Below are positions 41,603 to 50,494 of a DNA stretch of 59,091 nucleotides, one piece after another. The stretch covers positions 1 through 59,091 of the forward strand of contig NZ_QJUG01000017.1 of assembly GCF_003426775.1 (NCBI RefSeq), written 5' to 3'. Within the stretch, counting starts at the first letter, position 1. Every line of letters starts with the position of its first letter. Source of the DNA: Allorhizocola rhizosphaerae (GTDB lineage: Bacteria; Actinomycetota; Actinomycetes; Mycobacteriales; Micromonosporaceae). The translations under genes were made by a program, and so were the position numbers. The notes below the pieces were generated by a model. It was given only the letters and a program-made list of their open reading frames with translations. It was not told the origin of the DNA and searched no databases.

Positions 41603-43498
41603 TCAGCCGCGGCGGCCGCGTCCGCTCGTCGCGGCTGAAGGGTGCCAGCCCGGCCTGGCCGGGACCGGCCCGCGCACCTGCCGGTAGTGGTCGAAGGTGC
41701 TGTCGAGCACGCCTTCGCCACGGCTCAGTGATGGCAGCAGCTGCTGCAGCTCGTGCACCCGGGTCGCGGGCACGTCGGCCTCCAGCTCGGCGGACGCCCC
41801 GCGCAGCCGCGACGCTTGGACGATCCCGCCGAGCCGGGCCACGACCGGCATGACCGCACTGAGCACATCGCCCGGGACTTCGACGTGCACGCGATGGATC
41901 GGCTCGTGCACGTTCGTCCCAGCCTGCCGCAGCGCCGCCAGCAACACCAGCGGCGCGAGATTGCGGAAGTCTCCGGCCGAACTGGACGACTTGCTCCACC
42001 CGTACGGCGGCGGCGGCGTGTATCCCGAGTGGGTCAAGGTGACCACGCAGTCGGTGACCTCCCAGCCGTGCAGCCCATGCCGCAGCGTCGCGCGCACCGA
42101 CTCCTCAACCGCCTTGATGAACGCCAACGGCAGCGACCCGAGCTCGATGCCCAGCCGGAACCGCACTGCCGACCCGACCGGCCCCGGCTCGACGCGCAGC
42201 CCGACGGTTGCCCGGAACGGGTTGCCGTCGCCGCCCATGAACTCCGCCGCGCTGCCCGTGCCGCGCGGCCGTTCAATGTAGACGGTCGTGGTTTCCTGGA
42301 ACGAAACCTTGATGCCGAAGTCCTGGTGCAGAGTCGCTTCCAGAATCTCTTTTTGTATCTCTCCGTAAAGCGATACCGCGATTTCCTCCCGCAGTTCGTC
42401 GCGGCGCAGGCCGATCAGCGGGTCCTGCTCCGCCAGTTCGGCAAGCGCGGCATACAGCGGGCCACGGTCGGCGGGCCGGCTCGGCACGACGACCGCCTCC
42501 AGCGTGGGCGGCGCGAACGAGCGTCCCATTAGGACAGGAGATGCCCCGATGGTGTCACCGATACGCACGCCTCGCAGGCCCGTGATCTTCGCGATCTGCC
42601 CGGCCGTGACCGAGGCGCGGCGCACGAGACCCCCGCGCTCGAACACCTCGATCCCGGTGACCGTGCCCCACGGCAGGCGCTCGCGCACACCGATGGCTCC
42701 GGCGAACATGCGCACGTAGGCCGTACCGCGCTCCATTTTGAACACCACACCGGATGGCTCGGCGGCGGGATCACCCGCGGCCGCCGGCAGAATCTCCGTG
42801 ATGCCACCGATCAGCTCGTCGATGCCGGCGCCCGTGATGGCCGAACCGAAGTACACCGGGTACACCAACGCCTTTCGCGTATGCGAAGCCAGCGCGCGGC
42901 GCAGATCGCCCGGCGGCGTGCCGTTGACATAGGCGGCCAGCAGGGTGTCGTCGTGTTCGGCGAGCACCTCGAGCGGCGGTTCGTGCGGCGTGAACCCGGC
43001 GTCCCGGCCGCCGAGCCCGCCGACCGTCCCCATTGGAGCGATCGCCGGGGTCAGCCGGTCGGCGATCTCCGATAGCAGGGTGTCGTACCGCGAGCCCGCC
43101 CGGTCGATTTTGTTCACGAACAGCAGCGTCGGCAGGCGCATCCGCTGCAGCACCCGCATCAGCACCCGCGTCTGCGCCTGGACCCCCTCGACCGCCGAGA
43201 CGACCAGGATCGCCCCGTCGAGCACGCCGAGCACCCGCTCCACCTCCGCGATGAAGTCGGGGTGGCCGGGCGTATCGATGAGATTGACGGTGACATTGCC
43301 GACGACGAACGACACCACGGCCGACTTGATGGTGATGCCGCGTTGGCGTTCCAGGTCGAGCGTGTCGGTCTGGGTGCTGCCCGCGTCGACGCTGCCGATT
43401 TCGCCGATCACCCCGGCGGTGTGCAGCAGCCGCTCGGTCAGGCTGGTCTTACCGGCGTCGACGTGGGCGAGGATCCCGAGATTGAGCGTGCGTTCCAA
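41603..43498 (-). CDS. TetM/OtrA-like ribosomal protection GTPase
   Basis: A 631-residue EF-G-related GTPase. G1 AHVDAGKT (11-18), G2 RGIT (53-56), G3 DTPGH (75-79) and G4 NKID (129-132) are intact. EF-G-like domains II-V follow, including GNPFRATVGLRVEPGPVGSA and VTDCVVTLTHSGY, the domain-IV region that reaches the decoding site. This order and length match Tet(M)/Otr(A) proteins that dislodge tetracyclines from the 70S ribosome (family knowledge). Actinobacterial members often give only modest or no resistance, so activity is inferred. It is divergent from the 43750 gene. Confidence 0.9.
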   Translation of the reverse strand: MERTLNLGILAHVDAGKTSLTERLLHTAGVIGEIGSVDAGSTQTDTLDLERQRGITIKSAVVSFVVGNVTVNLIDTPGHPDFIAEVERVLGVLDGAILVVSAVEGVQAQTRVLMRVLQRMRLPTLLFVNKIDRAGSRYDTLLSEIADRLTPAIAPMGTVGGLGGRDAGFTPHEPPLEVLAEHDDTLLAAYVNGTPPGDLRRALASHTRKALVYPVYFGSAITGAGIDELIGGITEILPAAAGDPAAEPSGVVFKMERGTAYVRMFAGAIGVRERLPWGTVTGIEVFERGGLVRRASVTAGQIAKITGLRGVRIGDTIGASPVLMGRSFAPPTLEAVVVPSRPADRGPLYAALAELAEQDPLIGLRRDELREEIAVSLYGEIQKEILEATLHQDFGIKVSFQETTTVYIERPRGTGSAAEFMGGDGNPFRATVGLRVEPGPVGSAVRFRLGIELGSLPLAFIKAVEESVRATLRHGLHGWEVTDCVVTLTHSGYTPPPPYGWSKSSSSAGDFRNLAPLVLLAALRQAGTNVHEPIHRVHVEVPGDVLSAVMPVVARLGGIVQASRLRGASAELEADVPATRVHELQQLLPSLSRGEGVLDSTFDHYRQVRGPVPARPGWHPSAATSGRGRRG

Positions 43499-43749
43499 GC
43501 GTCATGTCCTCTGCGTGGGAGACGGTGTGCAAGCGGGTGGACATGAGCGCTGCTCGCATCGGAAACTCCCCTCCCTGGGACAAGACGAATACGCCACTCA
43601 CTACATCAAGGATCGCTGGCGGCCCGCAACGGGTTTTCGCGCGTGGCGCGCGTCACGCAGTAGGAGAGGCGACACAAGCGCGACTTAAGCCATCGAAACC
43701 TGCGATCGTATTGCGCGTTGTCCACCCCCACAGAACACAGGAGTCCACA

Positions 43750-45609
43750 ATGGACCGGCGCCGCTTCCTCGCCCTCACCGGGGGCCTGGGTCTTGGCACC
43801 AGCATCGCCAGCCTCACCGCAGCGGGTTCCGCGAGCGCGGCGGGCTACCCCTATTTCAACCGGCGGATCCCGGACGAGGCGCACACCCAGATCGGCGCCA
43901 TGTCCGCGCAGGGCATCACGTCGTTCTCGTTCACGCCGTCCAACGGCTGGGTGATCGTCACGCAGAGCGGAGGCTACTTCGCGCGCAACATCCCGGACGA
44001 GTGCTTCACCAAGCTCGGCCAGATGATCGCCAACGGCACAAAGATCCACTGTGTGGCGTTCCCGCCCGCGGGTGGCAACAGCTGGGTCATCACCGGCGAC
44101 AACGACATGTTCGCGCGCAACATCCCCGACGAGTGCTATACCAAGCTGCTGGAGTTCTACAACGGCGGGCAGCAGGTCATGCACGTGGGCTTCCCGCCGG
44201 CGGGCGGCAACCGCTGGGTCGTCGTCGGCAGCAGCGGGTTCTACGCGCGCAACATCGACGACGAGTGTTTCCAGATGATGCGCAACCTGACCCAGGGCGG
44301 GCGCAAGGTCACCCGGGTGGCCTTCCCCTACACGGGCGGCTGGGCCGTGGTGGCGCAGGACGAGTTCCACACGCGCGGCATCGACAACGAGTGCTTCCAG
44401 CAGATGCACAACTTCGCGGCGGGCGGCTGGCAGGTGCACAACATCGCCTTCTCGCCCGTGAACAACGGATGGTCGCTCATCAGCCGGGGCAAGGCACCGG
44501 TCCTGCCGGCCGACAGAGCCCGCCAGGTCGAGGCCAACGTCGGCGGCAAGGACATCTGGGCCAGGATGGCCGACTACAAGACGCCCGGCGCCGCCATCGC
44601 GGTCGTGGTCGGCAACCAGATCGCGTGGTCGACCGGATACGGCTGGCTGGAGGCCGGGCAATCGGGCGCGGTCCACCCCGAAAGCGCGTTCCAGGCCGCG
44701 TCGATCAGCAAGGCGGTGAGCACCGTCGGGTTCCTGCGGCTGCTGCAGGGTTCGCAAACCCTGATGCTGGGCAGCGACATCCGGCCGCTGCTGGGCTGGC
44801 AGCTCGGCCAGCGGGCGTGCGTGACGGCCAACACCGGGCCGACGATCGACCAGCTGCTGGGCCACCGGGGCGGGGTCATCGGGCGCGGGTCGACGTCGCC
44901 GGCGAACGTGTGCTCCGGCTTCACGATGAACGTGGGTGGCGGGTTCGCGGGCTACGGTCCCAACGCGAACGTGCCGACACTGCTGCAAATCCTGAACGGA
45001 CAGGGCAACTCGCCGAAGATCGAGCTGAGCACCGAGCCGGGCGCGGCGTTCTATTACTCGGGCATGGGCTTCGAACTGCTGCACCGGATGCTGGAGCAGC
45101 AGACCGGGCAGACGCTTGCCGCGTACATGCAAAACAATGTCTTCAATCAGTTGGGAATGAACAACAGCAGCTTCTCGCTCACGCCGGGCTTCGAGCTCGC
45201 GGCCGGGCACACCACGGGCGGCGCCGTCATCGCGGGAAAGCGTTACCGCTACCCGGAATCGGCCGCCGCCGGGCTCTACACCACCGTCGTCGACCTGTGC
45301 CGGCTGATCCGCTGGATCAACCAGGCGTGGACATCGCCGGGCAACATCGCCGGGCCGCTCAACAAGACGTGGGTCACCACGATGCTCACGCAGGGCGTCA
45401 CGCCGGGCATGGGGCGCGGCTTCTTCACCGCCAACGCGGGCACCAACAACTTCCTCTACACCCACAACGGCTCCAACTATGGATTCAAAACCAATTTCGT
45501 GGGATACCCGAACCTCGGCGCGGGCTTCGCGGTGATGGCCAACGGCGACGACGGGGGCCTGGTCAACGAGATCAGCAACTCGATCAAGGCGGTCTATGGC
45601 TGGAGTTGA
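43750..45609 (+). CDS. Tat-exported beta-lactamase-fold protein with N-terminal IPDEC repeats
   Basis: A 619-residue protein with a twin-arginine signal (MDRRRFLALTGGLGLG). About five ~45-residue repeats built around R-N-I-P-D-E-C-F follow (residues 38, 79, 123, 167 and 209). Each ends in a Trp-rich beta turn such as GGNSWVITG. A serine beta-lactamase-like domain completes it: S318-I-S-K321 (SxxK), Y436-S-G438 where YxN is usual, and H572-N-G574 (the KTG equivalent). The repeats probably form a beta-propeller-like or binding module. AGGAG precedes ATG 43750. The YSG change suggests altered catalysis. Confidence 0.82.
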   Translation: MDRRRFLALTGGLGLGTSIASLTAAGSASAAGYPYFNRRIPDEAHTQIGAMSAQGITSFSFTPSNGWVIVTQSGGYFARNIPDECFTKLGQMIANGTKIHCVAFPPAGGNSWVITGDNDMFARNIPDECYTKLLEFYNGGQQVMHVGFPPAGGNRWVVVGSSGFYARNIDDECFQMMRNLTQGGRKVTRVAFPYTGGWAVVAQDEFHTRGIDNECFQQMHNFAAGGWQVHNIAFSPVNNGWSLISRGKAPVLPADRARQVEANVGGKDIWARMADYKTPGAAIAVVVGNQIAWSTGYGWLEAGQSGAVHPESAFQAASISKAVSTVGFLRLLQGSQTLMLGSDIRPLLGWQLGQRACVTANTGPTIDQLLGHRGGVIGRGSTSPANVCSGFTMNVGGGFAGYGPNANVPTLLQILNGQGNSPKIELSTEPGAAFYYSGMGFELLHRMLEQQTGQTLAAYMQNNVFNQLGMNNSSFSLTPGFELAAGHTTGGAVIAGKRYRYPESAAAGLYTTVVDLCRLIRWINQAWTSPGNIAGPLNKTWVTTMLTQGVTPGMGRGFFTANAGTNNFLYTHNGSNYGFKTNFVGYPNLGAGFAVMANGDDGGLVNEISNSIKAVYGWS

Positions 45610-45676
45610 CCCAGGCCGGGTCACCTGCCCACCCATGCGTATGAATAATTCCTGCACCCGTGGGTAGGCGTGCGTT

Positions 45677-45907
45677 ATGACCGAGACGAGAGAGGCCGGC
45701 CACATCACCGGCACCAAGGACAAGGACTACAACATCCTCTGGTTCACCGAGACCTGCCTGGACAACGTGCTGCGGCTGGAGACATACATCCGCGACGCGG
45801 AGGAGGCGGGCGACGGTGAGCTGGCCGATTTCTTCAGGAAGGCCCAGGCCGAGAGCCGCAAGGGTGCGGAGCAGGGCAAACAGCTGCTGCGCACGCGACT
45901 GGGCTGA
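45677..45907 (+). CDS. Small conserved-looking acidic protein
   Basis: A 76-residue cytoplasmic protein, largely helical (NILWFTETCLDNVLRLETYI, then ELADFFRKAQAESRKGAEQG) with a charged coiled pattern. The compact, regular helices and good codon usage support a real gene. I do not recognise the family. A strong terminator follows within 12 bases. Confidence 0.72.
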   Translation: MTETREAGHITGTKDKDYNILWFTETCLDNVLRLETYIRDAEEAGDGELADFFRKAQAESRKGAEQGKQLLRTRLG

Positions 45908-45918
45908 CCGGAGCGAGT

Positions 45919-45950
45919 CAGGCCCGCCCACGCAAAGCCGGGCGGGCCTG
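45919..45950 (+). terminator. Terminator hairpin after the small helical protein
   Basis: CAGGCCCGCCC (45919-45929) pairs perfectly with GGGCGGGCCTG (45940-45950) around a 10-nt loop. Confidence 0.8.
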
Positions 45951-45965
45951 CAGCACGGAGAGGAT

Positions 45966-46121
45966 ATGGCGGTCGTGACCCCTATCCGACACCAAAAGCC
46001 GTTGCCGCCTTACATGGAGGGTCATTACCGTTTTCACGGTACGCCGTCGAGCCGAAGGGAGGTCAGGACAATGCCCAATGTTCTGCGCTCCCGCCGCGCT
46101 CCGGCGTTTCCGCGGGTCTGA
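45966..46121 (+). CDS. Possible 51-residue peptide upstream of a methyltransferase
   Basis: ATG 45966 follows GGAGAGG. The frame runs 51 residues (MAVVTPIRHQKPLPPYMEGH, then RRAPAFPRV) to TGA at 46119-46121, just before the methyltransferase gene. It is basic and proline-rich, like a leader or small ribosome-associated peptide, but has no known relatives that I recall. Low confidence. Confidence 0.35.
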   Translation: MAVVTPIRHQKPLPPYMEGHYRFHGTPSSRREVRTMPNVLRSRRAPAFPRV

Positions 46122-46151
46122 TCGGGAGCGCCGCTTCCCGAAGGATCCTCA

Positions 46152-46922
46152 ATGAGTTTGCAAGCCACACAAGACGAAGCCATGCGCCGCCGCAGGCCCA
46201 ACCACGCCGAGCGGACCGCCCAGACCCACGCCGCGTTCCTGCTGCCGCATCTGCGGCCGGGGATGGCCTTGCTGGACATGGGCTGCGGCCCTGGCACGAT
46301 CACCGCGGGCCTCGCCGCAGCGGTCGCTCCCGGCATGGCCACCGGCATCGACCTGGACCCACCGCCCATGCCTCCGGCGGGTGTGCAGATTATCGCGGGT
46401 GACGTCACTGACCTGCCGCACGAGGACGGGTCGTTCGACGCGATCTACGCCGGTGCGCTGTTGCAACACCTGGCCGACCCGTTACTGGCGCTGCGCGAGG
46501 CGCGCCGCGTCTCCCGGCCCGGCGCGGTGATCGGCGTCGCCGACGCCGACTGGGACGGCGAGCTGCTGTATCCGACCAACGCCGTGCTGCGCCGCTCGAT
46601 GCGGGTGGCCCGAAAGCTACGCCAAGGCACGAGCCCGTTCGTGGGCAAGCAGCTTCGGCACCTGCTCACCGAGGCGGGTTTCGTCCGGGTCGAGGCGTCC
46701 GCCCGTGCCGGCCACCATGGCACGCCGGACGAGACCCGCCAGTTCGGCGCGTTCACCGCTTCGCTGTTTCGCTATCCGGCCGCGGCGCAGCGGGCGATCG
46801 CGCAGGGCTGGGCCATGGCCCACGAGCTTGAGGAGATGGCCGCGGCGTGGGAGGCGTGGGGGAGTCACCCTGGAGCGTTCGTGGCCCGATTTTGGTGTGA
46901 GGTGGTGGGCTGGGTGGAATAG
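46152..46922 (+). CDS. SAM-dependent class I methyltransferase
   Basis: A 256-residue Rossmann-fold methyltransferase. The SAM motif I is LLDMGCGPGT (residues 40-49), motif II GIDLDPPPM, motif III AGDVTDLPHEDGSFDAIYAG, and the post-motif is LADPLLALREARRVSRPGA. A helical C-terminal part follows (FVGKQLRHLLTEAGFVRVEA). It resembles UbiE/COQ5-like small-molecule methyltransferases. The acceptor is unknown. A small possible peptide precedes it. Confidence 0.85.
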   Translation: MSLQATQDEAMRRRRPNHAERTAQTHAAFLLPHLRPGMALLDMGCGPGTITAGLAAAVAPGMATGIDLDPPPMPPAGVQIIAGDVTDLPHEDGSFDAIYAGALLQHLADPLLALREARRVSRPGAVIGVADADWDGELLYPTNAVLRRSMRVARKLRQGTSPFVGKQLRHLLTEAGFVRVEASARAGHHGTPDETRQFGAFTASLFRYPAAAQRAIAQGWAMAHELEEMAAAWEAWGSHPGAFVARFWCEVVGWVE

Positions 46923-47054
46923 GCCCCTCGCTCCCCTCCGCCATATTCATCATATCGGCCTGTCAAGCGGTCCGAATCGCCCCAGAAAACGATTTTTTGG
47001 CCCCTGGCCAGCGCATACGCTCGACCAGTCCGAGCCGCCGACCCGGGGAGCACT

Positions 47055-49127
47055 GTGTCCGAATCAGCAGCACACCAGATCACCATCGAACAACAGGTCG
47101 TCGACAAGGTTTACGCGCGCCTTGAGGTCATGCGCGAACAGGCGAAGGAGCTGAAGAGCGAAGGGCACCGGCGCGCGACGTCAGGCCCGGTGGCCGGCCT
47201 GGTCGAGCGGGATGCCATGGTCCTGCGCGCCGCGGCCAAGCTGTCCGATCTGGACAGACAGGAGGAGGGCATCGTCTTCGGCCGGCTCGACTTCGACGAC
47301 GGCGACACCTACCGCATCGGCCGGTTGGGCGTGCGCGACGAGGACCGTGAGCCGCTCGTCGTGGACTGGCGCGCGCCCGCCGCCGCGCCGTTCTACCGGG
47401 CCACGCCCGGCGAGCCGCTCGGCGTGGAGCGCCGCCGGATCATCATGTGCGAAGGTCCCAGGGTGGTCGGCCTCGACGACGACGTGCTGTCCGAAAAGGA
47501 CATCGACGGCGTGGTCGGCGAGGGCGCGCTGCTGGCCTCGCTCAACCGGGCGCGTGGCGAGCACATGCGCGACATCGTCACCACGATCCAGCGCGAACAG
47601 GACGAGGCGATCCGGGCACCCGCCCACGGCGTCACTCTGATCACCGGCGGTCCGGGCACCGGCAAGACCCAGGTGGCCCTGCATCGCGCGGCCTACCTGC
47701 TCTACACCGATCGCGGGAAGTTCGCCGACGGCCGGGTGCTGGTAGTCGGCCCGTCGACGGTGTTCACCGAATACATCGGGCGGGTGCTGCCTGGTCTCGG
47801 CGAGGACAGTGTCCACTTGCGAGCGGTCGGCGAGCTGTTCGAGGGCGTCGTCGCGACCCGGCGTGACCCCGCCGAAGTGGCCAAGTCCAAGGGCGACCTG
47901 AAGATGGTGCGGATGCTGACCGAGCTGGCCTGGGACACCCCGCCGAGCGCGCCGGATCACCTGCGCGCCCTTGACGCCGACGACCTCGCCAAGGCCCGCG
48001 TCGAGATACGCAAGAGGTGCGAGGCACAGGGCATCAAGCCCAACGGCGCCCGCCCGGTGGCGGCGAAGGTGCTCTCGGAGATGTTGGACGGGAAGGAAAT
48101 CCCGGAAGCCTTCTTGAACGCTTGGTGGCCGCCGCTCACCCCGCAGGACGTGCTTCCCGCGCAGCACGGCGAGTGGTCGGTGGACGACATCCCACTGCTC
48201 GACGAGCTCGCCGAGATTCTGGGGAAGCCGTCGTCTGTCAATCCGAGAGTGCCCGAGTGGCAGCTGCGTGAGCTGAGAAGCGGGGCCCGGCTGGCCGAGA
48301 CCTTCGTGATGAGCTGGAGCCTCAACGACGGTTGGCAACTGTTCGCGCCCGGACTTCCCACGCCGATCGCGGTCTCGGGTCAGTCCATCGACAACAACGG
48401 CTATTGGGCGGCCCAGCGCTGGGCGGCCGCGATCATCCTGCGCGAGGGGCACAAGGTGACAAGCTGGATCGACGGCTTCGACCCCTACGGCGAGGAGGGC
48501 TACGTGCCGGTGTTGGCCGAGCCGCTGCCCGTCGCCGTGGCCGAGGAGCCCGTCGAGGACGCATACTTGCACGTCATCCTCGACGAGGCGCAGGATCTGT
48601 CGCCCATGGAGTGCCGCATGATCGCCCGCCGTGCGGCTCACGCATCGATGACCATCGTGGGTGACCTCGGCCAGGCGACCCATCCGCTGGCCGCCCGATC
48701 GTGGCCGGAGTTGGTCCGGCGGCTGGGCAAGCGCGAAGCCAGGGCGCTCGACCTGCCCACCGGCTACCGCGTGCCACAGATCATCGCCGACTTTGCCGCC
48801 CGTGCCCTGGCGCCCGAGATCGAGCCCACCCGCTCCTTCCGGCCCGGCGGCGCGCTGGAGATCCGTCAGGTGGACGACCTCGCCGAAGCGGTGGCGCAGG
48901 AGACGGGCACGGTCATCGCACCCGACCACCTGGCCGCTTCCTTGAACGCGGTACCGGTCAGTCAGGTCAAAGGCCTGGAATATGACCGCGTGGTGTTGGT
49001 CGAGCCCGCCGACATCGTCGCCGCCGAACCCCGCGGCATGAACCGGCTCTACGTCGCCCTGACCCGGGCCGTCGCGGAACTGGTCATCCTGCACACCAAG
49101 CCATTGCCCGAAAATCTCCAGCGATGA
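47055..49127 (+). CDS. helD: HelD-like RNA polymerase-recycling ATPase (superfamily I)
   Basis: This 690-residue UvrD-like protein has the HelD-type N-terminal helical arm (QQVVDKVYARLEVMREQAKE). The ATPase has Walker A GGPGTGKT (198-205), motif II DEAQD (510-514) and C-terminal motifs QVKGLEYDRVVLVEPADIV and NRLYVALTRAV. Actinobacterial HelD enters RNA polymerase channels and releases stalled or rifamycin-bound enzyme (family knowledge). GTG 47055 follows GGGGAG. An AT-richer 130-bp leader with a T-run lies upstream, but I see no rifamycin-associated element. Confidence 0.88.
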   Translation: MSESAAHQITIEQQVVDKVYARLEVMREQAKELKSEGHRRATSGPVAGLVERDAMVLRAAAKLSDLDRQEEGIVFGRLDFDDGDTYRIGRLGVRDEDREPLVVDWRAPAAAPFYRATPGEPLGVERRRIIMCEGPRVVGLDDDVLSEKDIDGVVGEGALLASLNRARGEHMRDIVTTIQREQDEAIRAPAHGVTLITGGPGTGKTQVALHRAAYLLYTDRGKFADGRVLVVGPSTVFTEYIGRVLPGLGEDSVHLRAVGELFEGVVATRRDPAEVAKSKGDLKMVRMLTELAWDTPPSAPDHLRALDADDLAKARVEIRKRCEAQGIKPNGARPVAAKVLSEMLDGKEIPEAFLNAWWPPLTPQDVLPAQHGEWSVDDIPLLDELAEILGKPSSVNPRVPEWQLRELRSGARLAETFVMSWSLNDGWQLFAPGLPTPIAVSGQSIDNNGYWAAQRWAAAIILREGHKVTSWIDGFDPYGEEGYVPVLAEPLPVAVAEEPVEDAYLHVILDEAQDLSPMECRMIARRAAHASMTIVGDLGQATHPLAARSWPELVRRLGKREARALDLPTGYRVPQIIADFAARALAPEIEPTRSFRPGGALEIRQVDDLAEAVAQETGTVIAPDHLAASLNAVPVSQVKGLEYDRVVLVEPADIVAAEPRGMNRLYVALTRAVAELVILHTKPLPENLQR

Positions 49128-49273
49128 ATCGGGTCGCCGCGTGTCTCGTGTAACGTGGCGTGCCTCTCGCGCCACGACCAGGCACGAGGCAATGGCCCTC
49201 GCCCCAGCGGGTCGCAGAACGAGCTCACCCACCGTTCACCAGCGCCGACGGACATCGTTTATCCTTCACGCCT

Positions 49274-49711
49274 ATGTCGGCAAGTCTTTCGCCGCGCCTC
49301 GCCGCGATCGTGCAGGCGCTTCCGTTCAAGCCCGACTCGCGCATCCTCGAAATCGGATGTGGGCCGGGCGCGGCCGCACGGGCGATCGCGGCCCAACTGA
49401 CTGGCGGCCACATTCTGGCCATCGACCGATCCGCGGCCGCCATCGCCCAGGCAGAGGGCGCCTGCGCCGAGGAGATCGCTTCCGGTCGCATGAGCGTGCG
49501 TCAGGTACCGGCTGAAGAGTTTGTCCTGCAAGCAAACGAAGAACCATACGACCTCGTGTTCGCCGTCCGCGTCGGGGCGCTTGACGGGCGGCATCCGCAA
49601 CTCGGTGAGCGGGTGCTGCAGCGGATCGCCGCGGCGACCACACCGGGCGCGAGGCTGTTCATCGACGGCGGCGACCCGCTTCGTGAACTGCCGATCCCGC
49701 GGCAGTCCTGA
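49274..49711 (+). CDS. Short SAM-dependent methyltransferase-like protein
   Basis: A 145-residue protein with a Rossmann SAM motif (ILEIGCGPGAAARAIAAQLT), an acidic motif II (ILAIDRSAAAI) and VRQVPAEEFV. It is shorter than typical class I enzymes, lacking a substrate-binding C-terminal lobe, but ends normally (LFIDGGDPLRELPIPRQS). It may be a minimal methyltransferase. The preceding ~110 residues of open frame have no start with a good ribosome-binding site, so ATG 49274 is chosen. Confidence 0.75.
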   Translation: MSASLSPRLAAIVQALPFKPDSRILEIGCGPGAAARAIAAQLTGGHILAIDRSAAAIAQAEGACAEEIASGRMSVRQVPAEEFVLQANEEPYDLVFAVRVGALDGRHPQLGERVLQRIAAATTPGARLFIDGGDPLRELPIPRQS

Positions 49712-49720
49712 GCCGGCCGG

Positions 49721-49751
49721 GTGACGCTGCGGCACGGTGCCGCAGCGTCAC
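49721..49751. terminator. Perfect bidirectional terminator hairpin
   Basis: GTGACGCTGCGGCA (49721-49734) pairs perfectly with TGCCGCAGCGTCAC (49738-49751) around a 3-nt loop, between the convergent methyltransferase and amidase genes. Confidence 0.85.
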
Positions 49752-49756
49752 TGCCG

Positions 49757-50401
49757 TCAGAGGCCGAAGTGGGCCGCGATGCCCTGGGCGTGCCCGCGGG
49801 CGGTGGCGGTGAGGAAGTCGGCGCGCTTGAGCAGGTTGGCGTCGGCGAGCCGGTCCACGAACAGATTCTCGGTGAGCACGGCCGGCATGACCGTCTCGCG
49901 CAGCACGTGGAAGTTGGCGGTCTTCATGCCGCGATCCGTTACCGCGGCGATGGTACGCATGTTGGCCAACACTCGCGAATGGACATTGCTGTGCAGGCGC
50001 AGGGTGACCCCGGCCGTGCCGGGGTAGCGGAAGCTTTCGAATCCGGTGCCGCCGCCCGCGTTGCAGTGGATGCTGACGAAGATGTCGGCGCCCCAGGCGT
50101 TCGCGTCGTCGGTGCGGTAGGTGAGGCTGCGGGTCACGTCGGTCGTGCGCGACATGCGGATCGAGACCCGGCTACCGTAGGTGGAGGTCAGGATGTTGCG
50201 CACCTGCAGGGCGATGTTGAGCGTGAGATTTTTCTCCTGCAGGCCGTTGGCTACCGCTCCAGGTTCGGTGCCGCCGTGGCCGGGATCGATGTAGATCTTC
50301 GGTACGGCGGCGTGTGCCGTGCCTGCCGCGATCCAGGGCGCCACCGCAAGGCCCGCGGCGGTCGCGAGGATGGTGCGCCGCCCGAGGGGTTTGCTTGTCA
50401 T
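49757..50401 (-). CDS. Tat-exported N-acetylmuramoyl-L-alanine amidase (Amidase_3)
   Basis: A 214-residue peptidoglycan amidase. The twin-arginine signal (GRRTILATAAGLAVAPWIAA) is followed by an Amidase_3 domain with zinc ligands H42 (DPGHGG), E56 (LQEKNL) and H112 (SIHCNA) and catalytic E179 (TENLF). The family cleaves the bond between MurNAc and L-Ala during cell separation or spore germination. No cell-wall-binding repeats are attached. ATG 50401 is preceded by GAGAGG. It lies downstream of the ABC exporter on the same strand. Confidence 0.9.
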   Translation of the reverse strand: MTSKPLGRRTILATAAGLAVAPWIAAGTAHAAVPKIYIDPGHGGTEPGAVANGLQEKNLTLNIALQVRNILTSTYGSRVSIRMSRTTDVTRSLTYRTDDANAWGADIFVSIHCNAGGGTGFESFRYPGTAGVTLRLHSNVHSRVLANMRTIAAVTDRGMKTANFHVLRETVMPAVLTENLFVDRLADANLLKRADFLTATARGHAQGIAAHFGL

Positions 50402-50494
50402 GGATACCTCTCGATGGGGTGGGAAGTCTGGCGCCGAGACTATAACCGCCATCGATGAACGCGCGGGAGCTTTTCGGTTTCCGCCGAAGTGGTC

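Noticed and set aside
38599-41853. Over 1000-codon open frame on the plus strand opposite the AfsR-like gene
   Set aside because: The translation is a low-complexity Arg/Gln/His shadow; the minus strand carries clear BTAD, NTPase and TPR domains.
38521-43498. Antibiotic biosynthetic cluster suggested by an AfsR-like regulator and a resistance-like GTPase
   Set aside because: No PKS, NRPS, terpene or other biosynthetic enzyme genes are found in the surrounding 20 kb.
43606-45723. Long minus-strand open frame over the beta-lactamase-fold gene
   Set aside because: No domains and composition typical of antisense shadows; the plus strand has a Tat signal, repeats and SxxK.
46923-47054. Rifamycin-associated element upstream of helD
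   Set aside because: The GGCCCCTGGCC stretch near 47010 only partly resembles the known 19-bp element and lacks its inverted-repeat arrangement.
47181-49232. Long minus-strand open frame over the helD gene
   Set aside because: Shadow composition and no domain; helD motifs on the plus strand are intact.
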